Source: Ettlia oleoabundans (taxonomy: Eukaryota; Chlorophyta; Chlorophyceae; Chlamydomonadales). From it: a DNA stretch of 19,551 nt. This document shows, piece after piece, positions 10,198 through 19,412 of the stretch (position 1 is the first letter of the stretch; the number at the start of each line of letters is the position of its first letter). The stretch spans positions 1-19,551 of the forward strand of contig JAAMXP010001590.1 of NCBI GenBank assembly GCA_019693395.1. Direction: 5' to 3'. Made by a program: the position numbers and the translations under genes. The notes beneath the pieces were generated by a model. The model did no database searches. It saw nothing but the letters and a program-made list of their open reading frames with translations, and was not told the DNA's origin.

Positions 10198-11826
10198 TGA
10201 AACAGGTAGGCAGGCAGGCAGGCAGGTAGGCAGGCAGACGTCAAGTGGGCAGGCGTTAAGACATGCAGGCAGGCAGAGCAGTAAGGCAGGGCAGTGAACA
10301 GGCCAATGAGCAGGCACGCGGGGGGCAAGTAAGCAGGCAGGCAGGCAGCCAAGCAGCTTCCTGGCTGGCAGGCAGGCAGGCAGGCTGGCGACAACTGAGC
10401 AGAACCATCAGTTGCTTCAGGTTCTCACATCATCATCATCATCATCATCGTCGTCATCATCATCATCATCGCCATCGCCCTGCAGGCATTTTAGATATGC
10501 AGTGGTGGAGGGCGATACCACAATGCATTGCACAACTTGGTAAGTGGCCAGCGGCAGGGGATGGCAAGGGCTAATGAAGTTCTGTGTGCATGTGGTGCAG
10601 AAGTAAAGGTGGTGTATTGACATACAGGCATGAGGCTGCTCTTGCCTTGCTGGGTATCTGCTTTGTAGCAGGTGCATGGACGTCAGGGGCTGGAAGCTAT
10701 GTGTGAACACCAGCCCCGCATGCAATCAATATGACTCACATCATCATCATCGTCGTTGTCGTCATCATCATCGTCAACATCATCATCATCATCGTTGTCA
10801 TTGCTGTCGTCGTTGTCATCACCAGCAACGCCATCATCGTTGTCGCCGTTGTCTTCTTCACCATCGAAGGCAACAACGCCATCATCCTTAACGTCGTCAG
10901 CATCATCGTCATCATCATCATCATCGTTGTCATGGCTGTCGTCGTTGTCATCACCAGCAACGCCATCATCGTTGTCGTCGTTGTCTTCTTCACCATTGAA
11001 GGCAACAACGCCATCATCCTTAACGTCGTCAGCATCATCGTCATCATCATCATCATCATTGTCAGCATCGCCACCAACGACAGTACTATTGTTGTCGTCG
11101 TCTTCATCATCATCAACATCATCACTGCGGCAATATGTTCATAATCAATGAAGAGTGAATTTTGGAATTACAACCATCGGATAGTGAGCTGCTGTACAGG
11201 CCGAGGCAACACATGGCCCAAGTGCACAGTATGTATGTTAATCAGACCAAAGCTATGAACCATTGCTTGGTCAGACTCACTCGTCAAACACATCGTCAGC
11301 ATCGTCGTCGCGGTCGCTCAGAAGCGAGCGGTGAGCGGCCTGCTGGGCAACCATGTCCTTGCCTGCGGTGGCAACCGCCGTGGTGGCATGCATCTTTCTG
11401 GAAGTCCTGCCCATCCTGCAGGCAGCCAAATAGTGGACGAATTTGTCCTGAGAGTTCTTATCACCCAAGAACTCTCCTGGAGGCCTGCAGCGTCAGCGGG
11501 GAGGAAACAGCGGCGTGACGGCCGGTGTACCCGCTGGCAGCGGGCGATGCCGGCGGGCGGGCTCTGCAGTCAGGCGCAGTGGCTGGCCAGCCAGAACCGC
11601 ATTGCTGTCATGACCACAGGATCAAGCTCTGGAGATCACACACAACGAAAAGCGAAGGTCGGACCGATCATGGCTTCCGGACGCATCTGCCCAATGAAAC
11701 TTCAAGAACTCGCAAACCGTACACCGCTCGGTCGCCGATCAAGCAAACACACCTTGCTCCGGAAGCCAGAGCCAGGAGGGCCAGGCCGAGGGCCAGGACG
11801 AACAGGAATGTGGAGCTGCGGCGCAT
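10004..11826 (-). CDS. Gene B: short secreted Asp-rich paralogue
   Basis: Not a gene I can name. Exons: 11826-11753, 11415-11281, 11124-10740, 10479-10429, 10036-10004, totalling 678 nt (225 aa), all in phase. Residues 1-24 are a signal peptide (MRRSSTFLFVLALGLALLAL). Exon 2 matches gene C closely: MGR..R..HA, then VAQQAAHRSLLS and the acidic end DDDADDVFD. Exon 3 encodes 128 Asp/Asn-rich residues including a 44-residue unit present twice. Exon 4 is GDG plus 14 Asp. The last exon, DGKRKLLGLN-stop, is the weakest part; an acceptor slightly upstream in the same frame (IPDAAKLLQDGKRK) would need a different phase. There are no calcium-loop or cysteine exons as in gene C. Inferred: a secreted acidic, cation-binding protein, truncated relative to A and C. 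A TATA-like element precedes it. Confidence 0.68.
10124..10396. repeat. AGGC tetranucleotide expansion in gene B last intron
   Basis: Repeated CAGG/GCAG units, purest at about 10155-10197 (around ten uninterrupted copies), with interrupted arrays at 10206-10236, 10263-10275 and 10334-10386. They lie between the poly-Asp exon (10479-10429) and the last exon of gene B, the place where gene C carries its calcium-loop and cysteine exons. The arrays read as poly-Gly-Arg-Gln or Leu-Pro-Ala-Cys in shadow frames, which I do not treat as genes. Confidence 0.9.
10791..11054 (-). repeat. 132-bp direct duplication inside gene B exon 3
   Basis: Positions 10791-10922 and 10923-11054 are adjacent copies of a 132-bp unit differing at three bases. 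In frame each copy gives 44 residues containing ADDVKDDGVVAF.GEEDN and DDGVAGDDNDDS. All three differences change the amino acid (Asn/His, Gly/Asp, Asp/Asn). A partial third relic, DDGVAGDDDDDDDDK, appears in gene C exon 18413-18248. Confidence 0.92.
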
Positions 11827-11919
11827 TTCGACAGCGGGCGCTTGCTTTAAACCAGGTTGCGGATGACTTGTACAAATTGCAAAGCACAGAATTGCGGGGA
11901 TTGAGACGGAATGTAGAGA

Positions 11920-11926
11920 TTATATA
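11920..11926 (-). promoter_or_regulatory. TATA-like element of gene B
   Basis: TATATAA on the minus strand, ending 94 bp upstream of the gene B ATG, a spacing that fits a TATA box with a short 5' UTR. No comparable element is seen upstream of genes A or C, so B may be controlled differently. Confidence 0.45.
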
Positions 11927-13068
11927 GTCGGTCTGAGGCACGCACGGCTACGAAATTCGGGGAATATACCTCCCTAGCTGACTTCACCTAGCTTCACCAA
12001 TGCATGGGCTGCAGCCGCCAGCTTCATACCCCAAGTCTGACTGTATGAGGTTGTACTGGTTTCCACGACGCATCAAAGCCCCGACAGAGCCTATCCGACT
12101 GACGTTTTGTTGATCCACTGACACGCCAGTAGTGGATTCATTGCCTTCCACGCAGTCGCGCAGCGCCGACGGCGCCATCGGTGGCGCCGCCGGGATGAAA
12201 CCCTAACCAATTTGCACGGTAACCTGGTAACAAAGTTGAAATATTTGCAAAACCTGTCAGCTTCAGCTGATTGGATTGAATGGCTCAGTCTGGCTTACTT
12301 TAAGGCGGAGTGGGCCGCCACATGTGCTGCACTCCGGCTGCCTGCAACTTAGGCTGCCGAGCTTTCTGCTGGCGTTGGGTCACCGCCATGCACGCAGGCA
12401 CCTCACAGCAACAGCTTCCGCCTAGTGTTGCGGTGCCGCTACTAGACACCATATAGTTGCATTGCAGGTGATCAACAGGAGTGTACATCTGCAGCGTAAA
12501 GAACAGTGACTTGGCAACTTCCGCCACGTGCATTGCTGACGTGGTTACCAGCCGCCGCCGCCACCCCGCTCCTGCGCCTGGCCTGCTTGCTGCAGCATGA
12601 AGTATTCTACTTCAACCTTGAGTTGCACAGTCGCATTAAGAGTGCTGGCTGCCATCGACCAGTCATCCGTGGGCCAACGGCCCCAGCAGCGGTACATTCC
12701 CAAGGCACCTTCCATACGCAGTAGCAATGGGCCAGAGTGAGTTGTCTGAGCCCATAGTGCTATCGGATTGCCCCAATCTCCAGCTGCCCGACACCACCAG
12801 ACAGCAGTTTTTCAGAGTCTCCACATCGCATGCTGGAATTGCGGCAGCATATGTCGCTTGCCCTGCATTGCTGAGCGGCTGCCAGCCTGCTGCCCGGCAC
12901 ATGCAAATGAAGCCAACGCACTACTGAGCAACGCCAGTGATTTGCTGCTGCTGCTGCTGCCGTGTCATGGTGTGGCGCATTCAAGCCGGAGTTCCATTGT
13001 TAGCAGCTGTGCCACCGCAACCTACAGCTAAATGCACCGGGTGGGACAGGTTAAGATCCATTCGTGTA

Positions 13069-13073
13069 TTACA
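13069..13073 (-). terminator. Candidate TGTAA poly(A) signal of gene C
   Basis: TGTAA on the minus strand about 395 nt beyond the gene C stop, a common 3' UTR length in green algae. It is inside the 13065-13090 block shared with the gene B 3' region. Confidence 0.5.
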
Positions 13074-13465
13074 GGGGCGAAAGGGATTCTGAACATGCTA
13101 GTATTGAAGCACTCAATGCAAACACGGGGCGATATGATGCTGTGTCGAGTGAAAGCTTGTTTTTAAATGTCGAAAGAATACTTGCCAAGACTGGCATGGG
13201 CTGGAATGCCATGTGTGGCAGCCTCAAAAATCCAGCCGCTGCCGTCAACGGGTGATGGCACTCGCTTGGTCAGATATGAGGTGGAACAGAAGAAACCAAT
13301 TAGGCACAAACTGGGGTGCATACATGTCAGGCGCGGAAAACATATCACAGAGTGCCGTTGTGGGCTTTATGCAGAAGAACAAGGACTGGGTCGGATGTCC
13401 ACCGAAGAATGTTGATGCACCGAGATTAGGCTGGGTAATCTGGCAGCCACTGCGCCATCTGCAGT

Positions 13466-14532
13466 TCAGAAAAGCTTCCGCCCGCGACGAGAGACGCAAG
13501 TTGGCTGGCCCTTCTGCATAGGTGTGGAGTCGGCAGCAAGCCATGGTGATGTTAGTGGATGGGTTAGTCTGCTGGGGGGTTAGGTGGCATAAACAACGCA
13601 GAGCATCGGCATGGCTGTTCCACAGGCAACAAATGTGGCGTGTCAATAGGGTGCGTGACTCTGATCTGGCACCACCCTGCGGGGCTACTTGGAGCAACAT
13701 CCCAAAAACACGGAATTGCATTGAACATCACAAGACTGCCGCAATATGTGGCAGAGCCGTGTTACAGCTGGCTGGCAATCGCTTGCAAAGAATGAACCTC
13801 GCCCAGGCCAGGGCAGGCGCCATTTTCAGCAGCAGCTCACCTTGTTGATGCGGCAGACCTTGGACTTTGTGCTGCACTTTGTGTCAACACACTTGCTCAC
13901 GCATTGGCCCTTTCCACCCTGCACATTGCCAAAGACATAGCAGGGCATCACCAGCATGTATGCTGGGCAAAAGCACACCGTTGCATGGCTGCATCGTGGC
14001 CACAAAAGCCAGCGCTAGGCAGGGAGGATGGCCCAGGCATGAAGGTTGACTGCCAAGCTAACTCTCGGGCTGGCAGTATGTGCAGAACATCACCCTCCGC
14101 CTGCCAAAATCCCATGTTGCCCCACACATGTGTGCCCACCTTGTTCTTGCATGACTTGCCCTTGCCGCACTTCTTGCCGGCACAGGGGTCAGACTGGATT
14201 TGCATCACAAAGTCAGACTTGATGCACGTGGGCTTGCCCGCCTGCAGGTGCAGTGCAGTGTTTTCAAGGGTTAAGGGTGTGCGTTGATTGTTGTGAAGAG
14301 GACTAAGCTGCCACTGGCGGGGGTGCCCGCCTAGCTGAGAGGGCTGGTTGGAGGATGCCACTGCCAAGCACCAGCTGCACTGAACGCTGAGGCTGGCAAA
14401 AGATAAGAGGGAGGGTGAAGGAGTTACTCTGCACAATTGCTTGCTGATGCAAACCAAAGCAGTGAGTCCTGGTTGGCAGCCTGCTTACCATGATGAGGCA
14501 GATGTTGCCAGTAGGGCACTTCTTCTTTGCAC
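13466..14532 (-). other. Gene C cysteine modules (three FOLN-like units)
   Basis: Spliced exons 14532-14489, 14241-14140, 13918-13841 and 13513-13466 give 12 cysteines in three units: C-AKKK-C-PTGNI-C-x8-C, C-AGKK-C-GKGKS-C-x8-C, and C-VDTK-C-STKSKV-C-x9-C, each closing on G-K/Q-x-x-C. The regular spacing appears only after splicing, with the intron always between the third and fourth Cys, which supports the model. The first Cys codon is itself split (T|GT) between exons 14912-14803 and 14532-14489. An acceptor at 14552, 19 nt upstream, would break the frame. Confidence 0.65.
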
Positions 14533-17500
14533 CTGCAGGCAGCTTGCAAACCTGGTTGAGGATTGGAGGACAATAATGCATTCATGGCCAGCAGCAGCCA
14601 GAAGCATTCCACAACATGTGCATCCAGACTTGAGTAAGCCGCATGCATGTTGCCGCCCTCAGAAGGCTGGCAAGGAGGGTCCTTCATGTGTTGAAGCACA
14701 GCAGCCCTGGAATGCTGCTGCCCCTGAGCCCCTGAGCACTGCACCGTTTAGTGTTAATAGGTGCGGCACGCTGTCCACCCCCTTTTGACCTGTTACACTC
14801 ACACGCACGGCCCTCTCCCCATGGGTCCGAATCCTTCCAGTCCTTTATCTTATCATTGTCATCATCAGAGTCCCTGAAATCTGCGATGCCGTCCCAGTCC
14901 TCATCGTGCGACCTGCGAAGGCAGCAGGCTCAGGCTAATGAAGCACAAGCTGCAACCTCACATGCGTGCTGCACACGCGGGTGCTAGCGACTGCCATTCT
15001 GTTGCATGGCCTGCGCCAAAATAAGAAGCGCAGAAACCTTTCTTCTCCAACATTGCCAAGGCTTGGATCAATATATCTTATACTGTGGCGCACTCTCACA
15101 CTCTGGAAGAGAATGATAAGAAGGTGTCAATAAATGACGCAAACTCAAAGGCTCGGCCTCCGCGTCCGCAACCCACACTCACGCACCCCTTCATCAAGTT
15201 GCTAAACCCTCACTCACTTGTCCTTCCAGTCTTTGATCCTGTTATTGTTGTCATCAGTGTCCTTCCCATCAACAACCTGATCATCATCGGCATCATGGTC
15301 CCTGCATTGTAGTAACACAAACGATATAGGCATCGGGTTATGTGGCGGCTTTACATCTCTATTGAGCACACAACATCAAGGCGCATAAAGCCCGTGGATG
15401 GCACACTTTTCACTGCATGCATGCATCAGCAGGCAGAACAAAGCAGGGGGAGATAATAGGCTACATTTTCAACCCGATAATGCCAGCACATTGCCGCTGC
15501 CGGCCAAGGGTGCCTTGCAGCGCTGATGCTGGGCGACGCGCAGCACACCATTGGGACTGTCCCGCAGCATAGCTTGCCGCGCCAAACAGTAGCGAAGAAG
15601 CAGGTGGTGGTGCAGCCTGCTACTAAGCAAAGTTCCTAGCCACTTCAACGGTAACGAATCGCAAGTTCCGTTGCGGTTAGGCGGATTTAAAACACGCACA
15701 TGCATACATGCATGCAAGGCCAGCGTATGGCAGCATGCATGCAGCACATGCATGATAGCATCAATAAGGGCCTCTAAGCAAACTTACTTGTCCTTCCCAT
15801 CTAGAATGCCGTCATTATCGTCCTGCAAGCGATGAGAGCGCATTGGACTGAGTAAGACAGGGGCGCCTCGTCTTGCAGAACAGCAAAAGAGCAGTATGGT
15901 CTAAGAAGCAAGGTGGTAGGTGCGCTGCAACTGGTTGACTGCTGTGCCACAACTGCCATTCCACAGCGGAAATGTAACCGCAGCTGCCTGCTGCTGAGAA
16001 ACAGGTGTGACACAAGCTGCAGCCCTTGTCAAACGATCAGGTGCGGCTGAGCTGCAAAACGCAGTTGCTGGCGAGTTGGCAGCAACATCAGACATGGGTC
16101 ATCAAACACAGTCCTACATCTTTGTCCTTGGTGAGGTCCGCCAGGCCATCCCAGTCATCATCAAAATCCCTGCAGGCAAAGGTGCACGTGGTAGAAGGCT
16201 CTTGAGTGCTGCCAGGAGATTGTGAACAGCCGCTGGAGGCTGGCAACAGCGAGAGACAGCAGGAATTCAGCAGGAAACAGCCGCTGGAGGCTGGCAGCAG
16301 CAAGAGACAGCAGCAATCGGCAGCAGACAGCTGGAGGCTGGCGGCAATGAGAGACAGCAGTTTGAACACCTTTTCAGAGCTCAGAGGCAGACAATGTTAT
16401 AGCCAAAATGCAACACGTTGTCAACTATGGCTGGATCCATTTAGCTGCGGCTCCCTTCCACCCGGCCCTGTTGTACCGCTGTAGCGCACCCAGCCGGCAG
16501 GGGCCCCTCCACCCCTGCTCTGATTTGGTTTTCGCTTTTGCTGTACACTCACTTGTCCAGCCCATCCTTCATACCATCATCGTCTTCATCGTCATCATCC
16601 TCGTCAGCAACACCATCGAAATCGGCATCGTGGTCACTGCACACCAACAGGCCAACAAAGATGAAACTATGGCTTCACTATACAAGACACTTTGCAACAC
16701 ACTGTGGCTGCACTCGGTCAGGAACCAAGTGACACCATGAAAGGAGTCAGCCACAGCCAAACCATCCCAGTTATCGCTCAATTTGCTGCTGCAACTGCAT
16801 ATAACATTCTGAAGCAGGGTACCTGGATGAACAAAGCATCTCACTGCATGCGCTGCGCTGTAGTGTGGAACTGGTTTGCTGTGAAGCACACCCCCATCGA
16901 CTCTCCCTGCTTACTCGTCCTTCCCATCTTCAATCCCATCATCATCGTCATCATCATCCTCCCAGTCATTCACACCATCGTCATCATCGTCGTGATCCCT
17001 GCATTGGTTGGGGGTGTGACAAGAGACCCAGGTGAAGGTGGCAGACTATGCGCATTCTCAGTTGAGCGGTCCCGGCAAGGGGCAGGGCTGGGTATTGGCT
17101 GGCAAGAAGAACGGTCCTGGAATGCCGTGCGGCGATCACATGAAGGGATGCCTGTTTGTGGCACGCTCAAATGAACGATTGACAGAGGAATGCTGGGGTG
17201 GTTGAGGTGGTGGTGGCTGAATGATAGTGCCAACGAAGTGGCTATGCAGTGCATACATGAAGGTGCGTGTGTCTTTGCAACTGGTGATGGATGCTGGCAC
17301 AAAATGGGTGCATAGAACGTGCAACGAGTAAGAGCTCGCACTCCAGGCGGACATGCAGCTCTGTCAGGGCCTGGCCAATGCATACTTGCATGCCCATATG
17401 CCCTCAAGGGATCTGGAGGTGCAAGGAAACCCTACTTACCGGTCCTTCCCGTCGCGGATGCCATCATTGTCATCCTGCATGGACAACAGGGGCATGAGGA

Positions 17501-19101
17501 ACCATCGCCATTCAGCATGCGCAGGCAACCACCTACTATGGCATGTTGCTCATGGACAGTCACAGCTATCTAAGAGTCAGGAGCTGGGCAGTCACGAGAA
17601 ACGCCGTGAAAGTTGAAGGAGGCAGGAGAAGGGGCAGACATGTCTGCAATATAGAACACGGGCAGCAGCGGGCAGCATTGGCTCTGGTGCTGTGGTAAAT
17701 AGCGACCAGGGCACATGCAGCCAGCGAACGACATGGCAGGGTGTGCAGGTCGGGGCACAAGCGCTAAAGCTGAGGTGCATGCAAGTTGTTGGTGTTGGTA
17801 TTGGCTGGTCGCAACGCAAAGTCAGGGTACACCCCCCAACAGCCGCTACCGCACCAGCAGCAGCAGAGAGATCAACAGTTCAGTAGCAGCAGCAACAACT
17901 GAGGCAGCTGCAGCTGTGCTTGCTGCTTCCGGCAGCCCATTGCGTTTGCAGCAAGTTCTCACATCATCATCGCCATCGTCAGGGATGCTGTCATCATCCT
18001 GCAGCCATGCAACATGTTTTATAACAGAATGTGTCAGCAAGCCACTTTCGGCGGGAGGGTGCGGGCATGGCAGAAGAACAGGCCGGCAAGTTGCGGATTA
18101 CTGGAAAGCTGAGTGTGCAGTGTTCCTAATTAGGAGGAGGTGGGCGGTGACACATGCCTACGCATGATTGCCACTGTCTGCTAATCTCAGCCCTCCTGCA
18201 GGTGAGATTGAACCTATGTTCAAATCAGTATGAACATCTGCACTCACATCGTCATCATCCATCTCATCGTCGTCATCATCATCATCATCATCTTTGTCAT
18301 CGTCGTCATCATCATCATCACCAGCAACGCCGTCGTCATTGTCATCATCGTTATCGTCATCATCATCAAGATCATCATCGTCGTCGTCGCCATCCCCATC
18401 ATTGTCATCATCACTGCGAGTACATGTATATCTTGATCAAACTGAGAACGGGTTGCTGATAGATAGCGGCAGCCAGAGCAGCAGCACATGCCCCAAGTAC
18501 GCCTTCTGTTCTGTGGCCCAACTGCAGCTGTCAAACAGAGAAGTTGGCCGACTCACTCGTCAAATTGATCGTCATCATCAGCACCGTCGTCGTCAGTACT
18601 CAGCAGTGAGCGGTGAGCGCCCTGCTGGGCAACCAGGCCAGCGGTGGCAAGGGCCGTGGTGGTGCCAGCATGCGTCCTTCTGGCAATCCTGCCCATCCTG
18701 CAGGAAGATAGGGAATGCAGGAACCTCTGCAGCCAGTAAGGTGCCAAGCTCAGGACCTGTTTGTGGAGGCAGGCAGCGTCAGCAGGGACGCTGCTGCAGC
18801 AAAACAGCGGCCCATCGGGGCGGTGGGCGCACCGCGGCGGCGGATTGGTGGAGGGGTGGAGGGCCTGCAGCTGCAGTGGCTTGCCTCCGGTCATACTCCC
18901 AATGTCGCGATTGCGATAGCGGGTAGTAGTGTCAGGACCGCACCCTGCGCTTAGAAGCTGGGCGCGCCATCTGCCGGCGTCATGAACTCGCGGACCACAT
19001 ACCCTCTCCCTCACCGTACACCTACCAACACACCTGGTTGCAGAACCCAGAACCAGGAGGACAAGGGCCAGGGCCAGCAGGAGCGCGGAACCTCGGCGCA
19101 T
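13466..19101 (-). CDS. Gene C: secreted Asp-rich, TSP3-like/FOLN-like protein
   Basis: Not a gene I can name. Fifteen exons: 19101-19034, 18697-18557, 18413-18248, 17998-17963, 17474-17440, 16998-16915, 16636-16553, 16169-16118, 15822-15788, 15301-15218, 14912-14803, 14532-14489, 14241-14140, 13918-13841, 13513-13466. They total 1167 nt (388 aa), with every phase matching. Residues 1-22 are a signal peptide (MRRGSALLLALALVLLVLGS). Residues 23-69 hold the conserved VAQQGAHRSLLS segment, 70-137 are an almost pure Asp/Asn/Gly stretch, 126-290 are D-x-D-x-D-G-x-x-D calcium-loop repeats, and 299-388 hold 12 Cys as three C-x4-C-x5/6-C-x8/9-C modules ending KGQPTCVSRRGRKLF. There is no hydrophobic tail, so secretion rather than GPI anchoring is likely. 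Inferred: extracellular calcium-binding matrix or wall protein. The layout recalls SPARC/osteonectin (acidic region plus FOLN) but lacks a Kazal domain. Confidence 0.82.
15469..15753 (-). other. Unrecognised open frame in gene C intron
   Basis: A 94-codon minus-strand frame inside the intron between exons 15822-15788 and 15301-15218. It contains the 24-bp repeat, read as PPNRNGTCDS, and continues LPLKWLGTLL and a basic stretch to a stop at 15469. It matches no family I know. It could be a relic exon, part of a dispersed repeat, or chance. Confidence 0.25.
15659..15682. repeat. 24-bp repeat shared with 6-29 (copy 2)
   Basis: Identical over 24 bp to the copy at 6-29. Here the sequence equivalent to the TTTACAG acceptor of copy 1 reads TTTAAAT, so it has no splice acceptor and lies inside an intron. 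Confidence 0.7.
16226..16360. repeat. About 50-bp minisatellite, three copies, in gene C intron
   Basis: Units containing CTGGAGGCTGGC followed by GAGACAGCAG or AGAGACAGCAG occur at 16226-16262, 16277-16313 and 16327-16360. They are separated by short, less conserved spacers, in the intron between exons 16636-16553 and 16169-16118. Confidence 0.8.
18248..18413 (-). repeat. Asp-rich exon 3 of gene C
   Basis: A 166-nt exon giving 55 residues, mostly Asp with scattered Gly, Asn, Leu, Val and Lys (for example DGVAGDDDDDDDDK). DGVAGDD is shared with the duplicated unit of gene B exon 3, showing that the two exons are homologous. Mixed GAT and GAC codons argue against simple slippage alone. Confidence 0.75.
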
Positions 19102-19412
19102 CCTGACTGCTTGCTTTGGCGCGCCGCGGTGAGTCGCAGGGATTGTAAACAACTGAAACGCGTGCGCCGAAGGCTCGGGCGAGGCTCAACGCAGCGAGGT
19201 ACGACTGCTACTCCGGCTTCACCCTGGTCTTGGCACGGCAGCTGCTGATGCTAGCTTCTGCCGGAAACCCCAATGGGAGATTTGATGCGCCTGCGATGCT
19301 GTTCATCAAATTCCTGCCAAATCTATCTTTAATGGTTTGAAGTGTCTTGTTACGAGCAGGTAGGCCCCGTTCTTTACAAGGATGATTGAATACTCCCCCC
19401 GCCCCTCCCGCA
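19102..19412. other. Divergent spacer between gene C and the right-edge gene
   Basis: About 310 bp between the gene C ATG (minus) and the first supported exon of the plus-strand gene. It should contain the gene C promoter, and possibly an upstream exon or promoter of the other gene. I see no TATA box or other recognised site. Confidence 0.4.

Larger units (their letters stand above)
11827..13465. other. Spacer between gene B start and gene C stop
   Basis: This holds the gene B promoter (left) and the gene C 3' UTR (about 13069-13465). In between (12000-13050) several short open frames exist on the minus strand, for example 12727-12545 and 12533-12300, with a GTAACC donor-like site near the first. 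I recognise no domain and cannot build a supported spliced gene, so I leave it unannotated. A (CTG)-rich run occurs at about 12942-12960. Confidence 0.45.
14803..17474 (-). other. Gene C calcium-loop (TSP3-like) exon array
   Basis: Seven exons encode acidic loops such as DDNDGIRD, DDDDDGVND, DADFDGVAD, DDDWDGLAD, DDNDGILD and DEDWDGIAD. Three exons are exactly 84 nt with phase 2 at both ends (16998-16915, 16636-16553, 15301-15218). Two are 35 nt, phase 0 to 2 (17474-17440, 15822-15788). The order 35-84-84-52 then 35-84-110 suggests duplication of a multi-exon block. The D-x-D-x-D-G-[IVL]-x-D pattern is that of thrombospondin type 3 and related calcium loops; the family's cysteines are absent. 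Confidence 0.7.

Noticed and set aside
10056..10394. Leu-Pro-Ala-Cys-rich and Gly-Arg-Gln-rich frames over the CAGG array
   Set aside because: They arise from the 4-bp repeat in several frames at once; no splice or domain support.
10731..11151. Long plus-strand frames of poly-Ile/Val, poly-Ser or poly-His over the GAT-rich region
   Set aside because: They are mirror frames of the minus-strand Asp-rich exon of gene B; splice sites, phase and homology all support the minus strand.
12300..12727. Two adjacent minus-strand frames that might be a small spliced gene between B and C
   Set aside because: A GTAACC donor-like site exists, but there is no convincing acceptor, no recognised domain and no paralogue support.
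14489..14551. Alternative acceptor at 14552, giving a longer exon reading VCKLPAGAKKKC
   Set aside because: The upstream exon ends in phase 1, so this acceptor would put the cysteine module out of frame; the acceptor next to 14532 restores it and gives regular Cys spacing.
16226..16360. Possible CRISPR-like repeat-spacer array
   Set aside because: Only three imperfect units in a eukaryotic intron, with spacers of similar low complexity; it is a minisatellite.
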